Source of the DNA: Spizellomyces punctatus DAOM BR117 | Taxonomy: Eukaryota > Chytridiomycota > Chytridiomycetes > Spizellomycetales > Spizellomycetaceae | Direction: 5' to 3' | Length of the DNA: 64,000 nucleotides | NCBI RefSeq assembly: GCF_000182565.1 | Contig: NW_015971542.1 | Coordinates: forward strand, 62,001 to 126,000 | Part shown: in pieces, positions 21,751 to 30,637 of the stretch | Position numbering within the stretch: the stretch's first letter is position 1 | How the letters are laid out: every line of letters begins with the position of its first letter | Made by a program: the position numbers and the translations under genes | The notes under the pieces: generated by a model | The model's database searches: none | The model's input: the letters and a program-made list of their open reading frames with translations, nothing else | What the model was told of the DNA's origin: nothing

Positions 21751-22350
21751 AGAGGGTCTGGGGACGATTTCCCACATCCCATTTTCAACCAGTGATGCAT
21801 ATTCAGCCTCCATGGCTTGCATCCAGGCTTCTTTCTGGGGTGATTGCAGCGTGCCATTAAGTGTTTTCAGGTCTTCATGGCCGAAACCTTCTTGCTGCAT
21901 CTCCAGATCTGTGGTGGTGGTGGTGGGGGGTCCTGAAGGCATTCCTAGGTGTGCATGGAAGGCGTCAACATCATTGTTTTCTCCTTCCAAATCACTGGGG
22001 AAATGCTGCTGTTCCCAGAGGTCAAGTGCCACAGTGTCCTTGACATGCTCCAATGGCTCCCAAGTACTCTCAGTTCTGGGGTAACCCTTCCATTTGACAA
22101 GGTAGTATGTCTCGTTGCCTTGTTTATCCTCAGCAAGGATCTCCTCCACAGGGAACTCCTGCTCTTCTTCTTCCAGCAGTGAACCCATTGGTTCAGAGCA
22201 TGCGTCAGATTGCCCTTTAACTGCCTCATCAAATGCCACATCCCTAGACTCCAAGATGGTGTCATTCTGGGGATTCCACAGTCGATAACATCGTGAATTT
22301 TGCCCATAACCAACCAGAATCAACTTTGCTGATGTGGGATCCAGTTTTCC
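21751..22350 (-). pseudogene. Copia-A integrase C-terminus with embedded chromodomain
   Basis: Minus frame between the TGA codons at 22351 and 21748. It begins with the copia integrase tail ('LILVGYGQNSRCYRLWNPQN'). After a run of glutamates comes a chromodomain at about 22165-22038: 'FPVEEILAEDK', 'YYLVKWKGYP', 'STWEPLEHV'. The cage positions (F, W, Y) and the WEP turn are present. It then enters the RT linker ('EAWMQAMEAEYASLVENGMW'). Chromodomains are standard in Ty3/gypsy chromoviruses but unusual in Ty1/copia Pol. Its position at the integrase C-terminus matches where chromoviruses and Ty elements keep their targeting modules. Confidence 0.85.
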
Positions 22351-22353
22351 TCA

Positions 22354-22842
22354 TAGTTGCTTCGATATTTGCATGTAGGCGACACATCCAATTGCTCTCA
22401 GATGCTCTACATTAGGGTGCGCCCCTGTCAAGGCCTCAGAGGGGGTAATCTTCCTCTTCAGCAGCGCCTTGGTCGGGCTCAAATTCCTCAAATAATTGGC
22501 AGATTCCCAGACTTCTGCCCACAGCTTCTGGGGAAGGTTATTCTCGTGCAGAATAGACTGAAACATATCCTCCAGAGTCCTGTTCAATCTCTCAGCAGCT
22601 CCATTCTGCTGGGGAGTATAGTGCATCATAGTTTGGTGGGTGATGCCCTCAGATTTGAGGTAGGCATCAAACTGGTGGTTCATAAACTCACCACCGCCAT
22701 CAGTTCTGAATGCCTTGATTGTCCTTTCAGTCAGATTCTCGATCCAGGCCTTAAATTCCTTGAACTTTTCTAGGCACAACATTGCTGATTTCGAGTTGAG
22801 ATAGAAGCATTTGCTATATCTGCTTCCAAGATCCAAGAATGT
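22354..22842 (-). pseudogene. Copia-A integrase core, 3' part after the Copia-B insertion
   Basis: It resumes in frame after the insertion: 'LGSRYSKCFYLNSKS', then the second catalytic Asp in 'FRTDGGGEFMN' and the Glu in 'QQNGAAERLNRTL'. It ends at TGA 22351-22353 (CGA-compatible). The first catalytic Asp belongs to the part upstream of the insertion (26409-26411). A second copy of most of this stretch at 23442-23656 is an assembly duplicate. Confidence 0.85.
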
Positions 22843-23341
22843 TATTGAAACTTAGCGCTTGGAACACTGATTTCCCGTGTAGAAATCACTTCTGAAAGAC
22901 CTAGTAATGCCTGTGGCCGCTAGTAAGACTTCTGGGTGCAGTAACTTGTGGGATAACATGCTTGTATTAATCCAGAGACGTGCAAAAGCCCCCTTTATAT
23001 AACCCAGTACATTCTCCAGCCTCCCTCCGCCTTTGTTTACTGTTTACATGCTTCAGCCCACTTGTTTACATGCTCAGCCATGCTCAGCAGTGCTCAGCAG
23101 TGCTCAGCAGCTTCAGCCATGCCTTGGCAAACATTACCTGAAGATCTAGATCATCACAAACCTTCCAGACCTTCTAAGAGTGCTTACATGATGATTTACC
23201 CCTTTAAATCATTCCCACGCGCGTCTGTGATCATTCTGATTACTCTAAGTCCAATTCCCCACGTTGTAACTTATCCACATCAGATGTGAACTGTCTATGA
23301 CATCCCAGCATGATCTCACATGATTTATAGATCATACAGCG
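22628..23341. other. Contig end duplicated across gap 1 (probable assembly artefact)
   Basis: It is repeated almost perfectly at 23442-24156. Differences occur only in the last 80 bases before the gap (for example one missing A in CTGTCTATGAC), as expected of low-coverage contig ends. It contains Copia-A integrase DNA plus most of the Copia-B LTR (from 22843). The true genome probably has one copy. Confidence 0.85.
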
Positions 23342-23441
23342 NNNNNNNNNNNNNNNNNNNNNNNNNNNNNNNNNNNNNNNNNNNNNNNNNNNNNNNNNNN
23401 NNNNNNNNNNNNNNNNNNNNNNNNNNNNNNNNNNNNNNNNN
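23342..23441. other. Assembly gap of 100 N
   Basis: Exactly 100 N, a conventional filler of unknown size. Sequence on the two sides overlaps by about 715 bp, so the gap may be closed by merging. Confidence 0.98.
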
Positions 23442-23656
23442 ATAGTTTGGTGGGTGATGCCCTCAGATTTGAGGTAGGCATCAAACTGGTGGTTCATAAA
23501 CTCACCACCGCCATCAGTTCTGAATGCCTTGATTGTCCTTTCAGTCAGATTCTCGATCCAGGCCTTAAATTCCTTGAACTTTTCTAGGCACAACATTGCT
23601 GATTTCGAGTTGAGATAGAAGCATTTGCTATATCTGCTTCCAAGATCCAAGAATGT

Positions 23657-24179
23657 TATTGAAACTTAGCGCTTGGAACACTGATTTCCCGTGTAGAAAT
23701 CACTTCTGAAAGACCTAGTAATGCCTGTGGCCGCTAGTAAGACTTCTGGGTGCAGTAACTTGTGGGATAACATGCTTGTATTAATCCAGAGACGTGCAAA
23801 AGCCCCCTTTATATAACCCAGTACATTCTCCAGCCTCCCTCCGCCTTTGTTTACTGTTTACATGCTTCAGCCCACTTGTTTACATGCTCAGCCATGCTCA
23901 GCAGTGCTCAGCAGTGCTCAGCAGCTTCAGCCATGCCTTGGCAAACATTACCTGAAGATCTAGATCATCACAAACCTTCCAGACCTTCTAAGAGTGCTTA
24001 CATGATGATTTACCCCTTTAAATCATTCCCACGCGCGTCTGTGATCATTCTGATTACTCTAAGTCCAATTCCCCACGTTGTAACTTAGCCAAATCAGATG
24101 TGAACTGTCTAATGACATCCCAGCATGATCTCACATGATTTATAGATCATACAGCGTGGTTTAAGCCTGAATCTCAACA
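23657..24179 (-). repeat. Copia-B LTR (3' in element orientation)
   Basis: 523 bp, TATTGAAACT to TCTCAACA on the plus strand. It includes a short CTCAGCAGTG-type repeat near 23886-23925 whose copy number differs among LTRs of this family in the window. Confidence 0.9.
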
Positions 24180-25650
24180 AGTACTTTGCCCCACCATGAC
24201 TTGGTGTCTTCATGGGCCCACACACATCACTGTGAACCACCCCCAGCAGTAGAGCTGCTCTAGCTGCTTCTCCCTTTGGAAAGGGACGCCTGGTGATCTT
24301 TCCAATGGCACAGGCTTCGCATGGTGATGTTTCTGTGTGACTCTTGACCTCCAGACCGCTTCCCAGCTGGTTCCTAGCCAAGATTTTGATGCTGTTGACG
24401 TTCAGGTGTCCTAACCTGCGATGCCAGAGGTCCAAACTCATTCCAGAGGCTATGTTTGCATGTTCTCTTGCATGAAACATGTATAGACCGCCACCTAGAG
24501 TTCCCTGGATTGCTTCCTGACCATCTGAAGTCTTGATACAGCATCCCTTGCTGCCAAACTCAACTTTGGCACCATTTTCAGTGGCTCTTCTTACTGAAAA
24601 CAAGTTCTTTTCAAGCTTGGGAACAAACCACACGTCTCTGAGGGTACAGAATCGGTTTCTGCCTGTCTCAAGTGTGATCTGGCCCTTCCCTATTGCCTGA
24701 ACTGTTCTGTTGTCCGCCAGATGGACTTGAATTGGTGACATCTCCATGTAATTGGTCATCCAATCCTTCCTGTGTGACATGTGCTGTGAAGCACCCGAGT
24801 CCACAATCCACCAGACTGCTCCCTGAGAAGTTTTGGTGTCATCTCCTGACTGAGCAAAGAATAGGAACTCATTCTGAGTTGCCTGACTGGTGCTGGCTTG
24901 ATTGGCTTGTTGTTTGGTGTCCGCCAGAAACTTCCTGCAGTCCTTCTTGAAGTGACCCTTCTTGTTGCAATAGAAGCACTTCCCTGCTATCTTCTTGGTC
25001 CCACCATGCTTGCCAACCTTCTGCCCGCCATCCCTGCTGAAAAAGGCCTTCCCTTTGCTATCTCCTTCACCCCCAGCTTCCTTCCTGCGTGTTTCTTCAT
25101 GCAAAAGCCGTGATGTGAGGAATTCCAGTGTCAGAGAATCACTCCTGGCCTCCAAAGACACCACCAGCTGTTCATAACTCTCTGGTAGGCTGTAGAGTAG
25201 GGTGATGACTTGGTCTTCTTCACTGACTGGCGCCCCAATGGCCTCCAACTGCTGAGCCATTGTCCTGACCGTGTTTATGTGTCCCAACATGCCCCCAGCG
25301 CCGTCTTCCATCTTCAGAGTGAGAAATTTCCTCCTTAGATAGAGCCTACTGGCAATTCCCTTCCTTTGGTGGATGTCACTGAGCTTTAACCAGGCCTTCT
25401 TTGCAGTTACAGCGGTCTGTACATGCATGAGTTGGGCATCACTCAGTGACAGAGCAATTACTGCCATTGCCCGCTCATCCCTTCTCCTCCAATCCTTCTC
25501 AGAGGTTCCCTCCATGCTCTCATCTCCTTCAATCACACCCCACAGCCCCTTTTCCTTCAGCAACATCGTCATTTTGAGCTTCCAGAGGTGGTAGTTCATG
25601 CCGTTGAACTTTTCCATTGTGAGTTTGGTGTCCAAGTCCGTGTTTGACAT
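24109..25650 (-). CDS. Copia-B Gag-protease-integrase N-terminus, intact 513-residue frame
   Basis: ATG at 25650. The N-terminus is a UBN2/copia-type Gag ('FNGMNYHLWKLKMTMLLKEK'). A zinc knuckle CX2CX4HX4C ('CFYCNKKGHFKKDC') lies near residue 225. The protease motif 'WIVDSGASQHMSHR' lies near residue 290. The GAG-pre-integrase HHCC region follows ('LWHRRLGHLNVNS', 'CEACAIGK'), then the first integrase Asp ('VVHSDVCGPM'). The frame then runs into the LTR at 'GGAKYL' and ends there at 24109. It is uninterrupted over 1.5 kb although the element lacks RT, and it is close to the Gag of Copia-C (34320-35259). Capsid and protease could still be made. Confidence 0.8.
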   Translation of the reverse strand: MSNTDLDTKLTMEKFNGMNYHLWKLKMTMLLKEKGLWGVIEGDESMEGTSEKDWRRRDERAMAVIALSLSDAQLMHVQTAVTAKKAWLKLSDIHQRKGIASRLYLRRKFLTLKMEDGAGGMLGHINTVRTMAQQLEAIGAPVSEEDQVITLLYSLPESYEQLVVSLEARSDSLTLEFLTSRLLHEETRRKEAGGEGDSKGKAFFSRDGGQKVGKHGGTKKIAGKCFYCNKKGHFKKDCRKFLADTKQQANQASTSQATQNEFLFFAQSGDDTKTSQGAVWWIVDSGASQHMSHRKDWMTNYMEMSPIQVHLADNRTVQAIGKGQITLETGRNRFCTLRDVWFVPKLEKNLFSVRRATENGAKVEFGSKGCCIKTSDGQEAIQGTLGGGLYMFHAREHANIASGMSLDLWHRRLGHLNVNSIKILARNQLGSGLEVKSHTETSPCEACAIGKITRRPFPKGEAARAALLLGVVHSDVCGPMKTPSHGGAKYLLRFRLKPRCMIYKSCEIMLGCH

Positions 25651-25815
25651 GTCTGACCTGATTTGGTGAATGGATTTGCCGTTGGGGAAGAGGTGAAATC
25701 GTCCTGGTGTGGTAGGTGGTCCAAATATGAGGTTGGGAAGAGGATAGGTCCGTCAGGAAGATGGTGTGGCCGTCAGAAAAGAGATTTGAAGCAGGAAAAT
25801 ATCAGTGATAGCTAT

Positions 25816-25829
25816 CAGGGCTCATAACC
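25816..25829 (-). other. Copia-B primer-binding site (initiator tRNA-Met anticodon arm)
   Basis: The plus strand CAGGGCTCATAACC directly next to the LTR equals the anticodon arm of fungal initiator tRNA-Met. The minus-strand RNA would pair with it internally, not with the CCA end. Confidence 0.7.
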
Positions 25830-26352
25830 TATTGAAACTTAGCGCTTGGAACACTGATTTCCCGTGTAGAAATCACTTCTGAAAGACCTAGTAATGCCTG
25901 TGGCCGCTAGTAAGACTTCTGGGTGCAGTAACTTGTGGGATAACACGCTTGTATTAATCCAGAGACATGCAAAAGCCCCCTTTATATAACCCAGTACATT
26001 CTCCAGCCTCCCTCCGCCTTTGTTTACTGTTTACATGCTTCAGCCCACTTGTTTACATGCTCAGCCGTGCTCAGCAGTGCTCAGCAGTGCTCAGCAGCTT
26101 CAGCCATGCCTTGGCAAACATTACCTGAAGATCTAGATCATCACAAACCTTCCAGACCTTCTAAGAGTGCTTACATGATGATTTACCCCTTTAAATCATT
26201 CCCACGCGCGTCTGTGATCATTCTGATTACTCTAAGTCCAATTCCCCACGTTGTAACTTAGCCAGATCAGATGTGAACTGTCCAATGACATCCCAGCATG
26301 ATCTCACATGATTTATAGATCATACAGCGTGGTTTAAGCCTGAATCTCAACA
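25830..26352 (-). repeat. Copia-B LTR (5' in element orientation)
   Basis: 523 bp, about 99% identical to 23657-24179 by eye, followed by the AATGT duplication within Copia-A integrase. Confidence 0.9.
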
Positions 26353-26990
26353 AATGTGAGCACATATCTGGCTCCACCAAGCGATTTGGTGCGCATTGGT
26401 CCACATATGTTGCTACATATGACCTCCAAAAGCTGGTAACTCTTCTTGGGTGATTCAGGAAAGGGCAATCGCATTTGTTTACCCTTCTGACATCCATCAC
26501 AAAGCTGGTCTTCAACCACTGCTTTGCCATCAAAATTAAGACCATCAACCATACTGGTGAGCATCTTCAAATTGCCATAACTTAAATGGCCTAAGTGCCA
26601 ATGCCACAGCTTCAGTTTCCCACCATCCTGCTTCTCAGGGCGACCCAAACCTTGGTCTTCATGCTGTACTTCAGCTCCCATCACTTGGGAGTCACAGCTC
26701 ATGCTGCCAGGGTAAGCAGCAAGCTTGTAAAGCTCCCCTTCCCTGTTTCCTGCAGCAAACAATCGCTTATCTAGATGGAATTCCACTCCTCCAGACTGCG
26801 AAAAGGTGACATCCATGCCATTGTCAATAATGGCTCTGATAGACAGAAGATTGCAGCCCAACTCTGGGGCATACAGGATGTCCTGCAACACCACCTGCCG
26901 TCGATGTTGTTGTCCTGGAGTCTCCAACTCCAGGGGGATAGTGCCAATGCCTTCTGCATTGATAACTTCATCATTTGCAAGCACAATTTG
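26353..26990 (-). pseudogene. Copia-A protease end and integrase N-terminus
   Basis: Minus frame after the TGA at 26991 until the Copia-B insertion. It contains the GAG-pre-integrase and HHCC zinc module ('LWHWHLGHLSYGNLKML', 'CDGCQKGKQ') and the start of the catalytic core ('VICSNICGPMRT'). The first catalytic Asp is replaced by Asn (AAC at 26411-26409 after AGC, a CpG-type change). Copia-B interrupts at the codons for 'YVLTF'; the rest resumes at 22842. Confidence 0.82.
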
Positions 26991-26993
26991 TCA

Positions 26994-27740
26994 TGAAATG
27001 GGCCTCAGATTGACAAAGAGTTCTTTGTGGGGACTCATATGCTGGCTACAGCCCGAATTGACTATAAATTGGACCTTCTTGCTGTAAGATTGCTGTGGTA
27101 GCTTCCTGCTAATCAAAGCAATGGCTTTTGCATTGTCCTGTTGACCATCCATTTGTTTATCCACAGCCAGCTTGGCTGTACTGTCTCCCTTGGCTGTTCC
27201 AGTGGTTTGTGACCCGCTCTTCTCCTTCATGGCACATTGGTATGCAAGATGGCCTGGGTTCCCACAGGTAAAACAGGTCTTCTGCATCGTCTGCTTCTTG
27301 CCATTGGTGCCATTGGTCACCTTTCCATAGCTCTGGGAGTTGTGGGACTGTTTCTGGTCGTCATATTGGTTCGTCTTAGCCACATTGACATGAGCTTTCG
27401 TCCCCTGCTTTGACTGGTTGAATACCCATGGGTTGTTGATGTATTCCAGTCTCAAAACAGCCAATTTGAGCATCTCCATGCTGTCCAAGTTCGATGGATT
27501 TGCCTCAATGCTGGCTCTCAAATCCTTGCACAATCCTTGCAGGAATAATACCTTCATCACCTCGTCATGCAGCACTGTTGTTTGCATGGATAGATTGGTG
27601 AACTGGTCAATAAACTCGACAATGGTGAGGTTCTCTGTGTCCTGAGAGATGTTGAAAAGTCTCTCCAGAGTTTTCCTCTGGTAATCTGGGGGTGTGAAGT
27701 GCTCAAGCAGAGCCTTCCACAGCTGACTCCAAGTCCTGAT
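26994..27740 (-). pseudogene. Copia-A Gag C-terminus, zinc knuckle and protease
   Basis: Minus frame between the TGA codons at 27741 and 26991. Gag continues ('LFLQGLCKDLRASIEANP'), then a CX2CX4HX4C knuckle ('CFTCGNPGHLAYQC') and the protease motif. The catalytic Asp is Asn ('FIVNSGCSQHMS', AAT at 27059-27057). The change lies in a GTC-AAT context, consistent with loss of a CpG. The protease is therefore expected to be inactive. Confidence 0.82.
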
Positions 27741-28355
27741 TCACCTTGGATCATCCTCCTCAACCTCTGTGAGGTGGTTCCCCCAAAAAACCTCTGCAGA
27801 ATCCTTCAGCTTCAACGTGGCAACCTTCAGTTCCAGTCTGGGGGGCAGTTCTGCTATGCTGAAGTACTCTTCAAGTTTGCGCACAAACTCTAGCAGCTTA
27901 TTAGTGTTGCTACCACCATGGTAGCGAGGGACTTCTTCCCTCAAAGTCTGTAGCACCTGCTTCTCTTCCTCATGAGAGAATGTGCTCCAAGAGCCTACTG
28001 ACTTGATATCTGCATCCCTATGCCTCAAGTTCTGCTCTGGTTTGAATGGCGCCTCCTGCACCATCATAGGAAGTGTTTCTGCGGCTCTAGCTGGCTGGGT
28101 TTGGGTCCTCTGTCCCAAAACTTCCTGAATATTGTTCAGAAGCTCTCTTCTGAACATCCTCATCTCGTCCTTGAACTCCAAAAAGGACTCCTGAGTGAGG
28201 TACTGGGGCTCGTCTTGAGCTTCCAGGTAACTACTGATGTCATCGTCCTGAGCTTGCTGAGCTTCCCTTCTGGTGTGCTCTTCAATCTCCTCAAACTGAC
28301 CAGAAACAGACATCTTTCTCTTTCCCTTTTGTGCTGATGTTCTGTCCAGGGGCAT
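27741..28355 (-). CDS. Copia-A Gag N-terminal frame
   Basis: ATG at 28355, 204 residues up to TGA 27741-27743. It has an acidic, Gln/Glu-rich N-terminus and a Gag helix region ('RKLEEYFSIAELPPRLELK', 'DSAEVFWGNHL'). The frame continues unchanged after the stop, which is CGA-compatible. It begins about 90 bases after the primer-binding site, as expected for Gag. Confidence 0.78.
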   Translation of the reverse strand: MPLDRTSAQKGKRKMSVSGQFEEIEEHTRREAQQAQDDDISSYLEAQDEPQYLTQESFLEFKDEMRMFRRELLNNIQEVLGQRTQTQPARAAETLPMMVQEAPFKPEQNLRHRDADIKSVGSWSTFSHEEEKQVLQTLREEVPRYHGGSNTNKLLEFVRKLEEYFSIAELPPRLELKVATLKLKDSAEVFWGNHLTEVEEDDPR

Positions 28356-28427
28356 CCTTTGCTTCTGGTTTCAATACACTGCTCAGTAGTTTATATTCGC
28401 GTTGTTCTCAGCTGTCTGACAGGCAAC

Positions 28428-28441
28428 CAGGGCTCATAACC
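28428..28441 (-). other. Copia-A primer-binding site (initiator tRNA-Met anticodon arm)
   Basis: CAGGGCTCATAACC abuts the LTR and is identical to the sites of Copia-B and Copia-C although the LTRs are unrelated. Confidence 0.72.
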
Positions 28442-28822
28442 TGTTGGGGAAGTTGAGAAATAGGTGTTATCCTACAACTAGACTGGATGCACCTGAGAGG
28501 TGGATAGCCATGTTAGAAGCTATGCCATCGCTAGAGAACGTCTCTGGGGACTTTGTGTCGAAAGAGCAGTGAAAGAGTTATATTACAGAAAGAAAAATGG
28601 GGTCCTAAATATAGTACAGATCACATGATGACAACCTGATTTCGACCTCTAAGTTTTGGGCGCATAAAGCAACTAACTACAAAAGTGTTTTGACAAGCTT
28701 GTAGCGCGGATTCAGGGCTTTCTAGAACCGTCTTGGTCTTGTCAATAAGTTAATAACTCGCTAAGTTATTCAAGTTACCGTCCCATGGCAACTTCAATGA
28801 AATCAATCAATTAATTCCAACA
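28442..28822 (-). repeat. Copia-A LTR (5' in element orientation)
   Basis: 381 bp matching 19834-20214, followed by duplication AGGAA. Confidence 0.92.
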
Positions 28823-28827
28823 AGGAA

Positions 28828-29070
28828 GGGGAATTTGTTTCAGACACATGTCTCTGATGCACATTTTGCTTTCAGGAGCATGACTTGCTTAATTTAGGTA
28901 AATCAACCTTTAGACATGCCTTCTTACTAACACTTGTTTCAGAGATGTGCACCTGCCATTTTAAGACTAAAACCCTAACCCTAACCCTAAGTCCAAACTA
29001 CTATACTACTGATACTACTAACTGACCAACTAACTAAAGACAAAGTAACTAACAGAAGAATTCTGTTACA
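28828..29070 (-). repeat. Solo gypsy LTR (Gypsy-D family), right part
   Basis: Continuation of 19621-19833 after the Copia-A insertion. It ends ACAGAAGAATTCTGTTACA, very like the Gypsy-D LTR end at 30620-30637, and is followed by CATAT. Confidence 0.78.
28970..28990. repeat. Interstitial telomere-like tract, CCCTAA x3
   Basis: AACCCTAACCCTAACCCTAA within the solo LTR half. It matches the TTAGGG telomere repeat common in fungi and is in the opposite orientation to the tract at 36437. Confidence 0.75.
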
Positions 29071-29691
29071 CATATCTACCATCACTCACACACATTCAGT
29101 CCTGCATAATATGGGATAGTGGAACTATATTAGGGTATATGGAATTTCATTCTTGTAAATATATGCCAGCACCTTTGGTAATTCCTCCAGACTTATACCT
29201 ATTTATCTACCTCTCCAGGCTATAACCTTGCATTAATCCTCTATAATTGGGTAAAATAATTAATATATATTATAATTTACTTCAAGACCTGAATCATGCA
29301 GAAGCTGCAGGAACCACCATGGTAGTAGGTATTTTTTATAATAATAATAATCAGTACCTAGCATCAGATTGGGGAAAACTGGGCAAGCTTACAAGGCATA
29401 GAACATATATCCACATATTATACAGGCAAGAAGATCTATATTTATCTGCAAATGGCTTCTCAAGCTGAGACTCAAGGCAGATAGCTCTGTACAGCCGCAC
29501 AAAGCAACCCCAGTAAATCTGAAGTGGAACTCCTTCTTGGTTGCTGTGGTGCTTTCTCTGCATCCTAAAATTTGTCACCAGTAGTTTCTGATACTGAAGA
29601 CTCTTCTGGAGTGATGCTAGATGGCCTCTTAGTTTCTCCATCTGTATGTGGCCCTTGTTCATCATCCAAAGTTTAAGCTTTCCCTCCCAGA
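29071..29691. other. CpG-free relic DNA with a copia linker fragment
   Basis: Mostly AT-rich non-coding sequence and the right continuation of the DNA at 10777. At about 29600-29660 it resembles the integrase-RT linker of Copia-C ('TCTGGAGTGATGCTAGATGG' is shared with 33650), so part of it is decayed copia. Confidence 0.45.
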
Positions 29692-30148
29692 TATTGAGAT
29701 TCTGGCTTAAACCACGCTGTATGATCTATAAATCATGTGAGATCATGCTGGGATGTCATTAGACAGTTCACATCTGATTTGGCTAAGTTACAACGTGGGG
29801 AATTGGACTTAGGGTAATCAGAACGATCACAGACACGTGTGGGAATGATTTAAAGGGGTAAATCATCATGTAAGCACTCTTAGAAGGTCTGGAAGGTTTG
29901 TGATGATCTAGATCTTCAGGTAATGTTTGCCAAGGCATGGCTGAAGCTGCTGAGCACTGCTGAGCATGGCTGAGCATGTAAACAAGTGGGCTGAAGCATG
30001 TAAACAGTAAACAAAGGCGGAGGGAGGCTGGAGAATGTACTGGGTTATAAAAAGGGGGCTTTTGAACATCTCTGGATTAATACAAGTGTGTTATCCCACA
30101 AGTTACTGCACCCAGAAGTCTTACTAGCGGCCACAGGCATTACTAGGC
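29692..30148 (+). repeat. Inverted, truncated Copia-B-family LTR
   Basis: Reverse-complement copy of the 523-bp LTR, from TTGAGATTCTGGCTTAAACC to CATTACTAGG. The last 60-70 bp are missing where the Gypsy-D LTR begins. It is the only copy of this family in the opposite orientation. Confidence 0.8.
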
Positions 30149-30637
30149 TGTAACAGGCTAGCAGGGACAAGAAGACAACAGAAAACTAGGGAAGACTTGG
30201 TTACTCTTGTTATTTTTCTTTGAGGGGCCTCAGAGAGGTCCTCTTTTTATAGACAAAGGGGCTGACAAATGCTATATCCTAACTACCCAATCAGATCTCA
30301 CCCACATCATCCTAAACTATTTGTCAGCCTATTGCACCATTTGCAACCAATCAGAACTCATACATGTCATCCTAAACTATTTGTCAGCCTATTGCACCAT
30401 TTATAGCCAATCACAAGTGAGACAAATCATCCTAAATACACTGTGCCACTTGATTGAAAGGGGCAGATGCCAGTGTGTCAGGATACTCATCTAATTTAGC
30501 CAGAAATGGCTAAATCTGCTTATTTATCTAATTCTGGTCAAATGAATGTTGACACCATCAGCAAAGTCATGTGCCCACTAGTTTGGAACCACATCTAACC
30601 AGTATAACCATAGCACTGACAGAAGAATTCTGTCACA
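30149..30637 (-). repeat. Gypsy-D LTR
   Basis: 489 bp, TGTAACAGG to TTCTGTCACA. It contains a roughly 62-bp unit repeated about 2.5 times near 30287-30440, each copy carrying CCAATCA and CATCCTAAACTATTTGTCAG. It is followed at once by Gypsy-D coding DNA. Confidence 0.8.

Larger units (their letters stand above)
23657..26352 (-). mobile_element. Copia-B: short copia derivative (Gag-protease only) nested in Copia-A
   Basis: It has two 523-bp LTRs (23657-24179 and 25830-26352) and the 5-bp duplication AATGT (23652-23656, also 22838-22842, and 26353-26357). On the minus strand the LTR begins TGTTGAG and ends CAATA, a TG...TA terminus. Internally it keeps the primer-binding site, Gag, zinc knuckle, protease and the integrase N-terminus, then joins the 3' LTR directly. 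Integrase core, RT and RNase H are missing, so it must depend on relatives for replication. The LTRs differ at about five bases, so the insertion is recent. Confidence 0.88.
19834..28822 (-). mobile_element. Copia-A: Ty1/copia retrotransposon with an internal chromodomain, interrupted by Copia-B
   Basis: It has two 381-bp LTRs (19834-20214 and 28442-28822), both TGTTGGGG to CCAACA, and a perfect 5-bp duplication AGGAA (19829-19833 and 28823-28827). Coding is on the minus strand: Gag, zinc knuckle, protease, integrase, chromodomain, RT, RNase H. A younger element (Copia-B) and a 100-N gap with a duplicated contig end lie within the integrase. The LTRs differ at about 17 positions by eye, around 10 of them at CpG-derived dinucleotides. 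The reading frame is intact apart from five TGA codons and the insertion. Confidence 0.92.

Noticed and set aside
23240-23650. Open frame running through the 100-N gap
   Set aside because: It joins the two copies of a duplicated contig end and contains unknown bases.
23886-23925. CRISPR-like short repeats (CTCAGCAGTG units)
   Set aside because: Contiguous short units without spacers, inside an LTR of a eukaryotic element.
28428-28441. A tRNA-Met gene remnant
   Set aside because: Only the 14-base anticodon arm is present, and it lies beside an LTR in three elements, so it is a primer-binding site.
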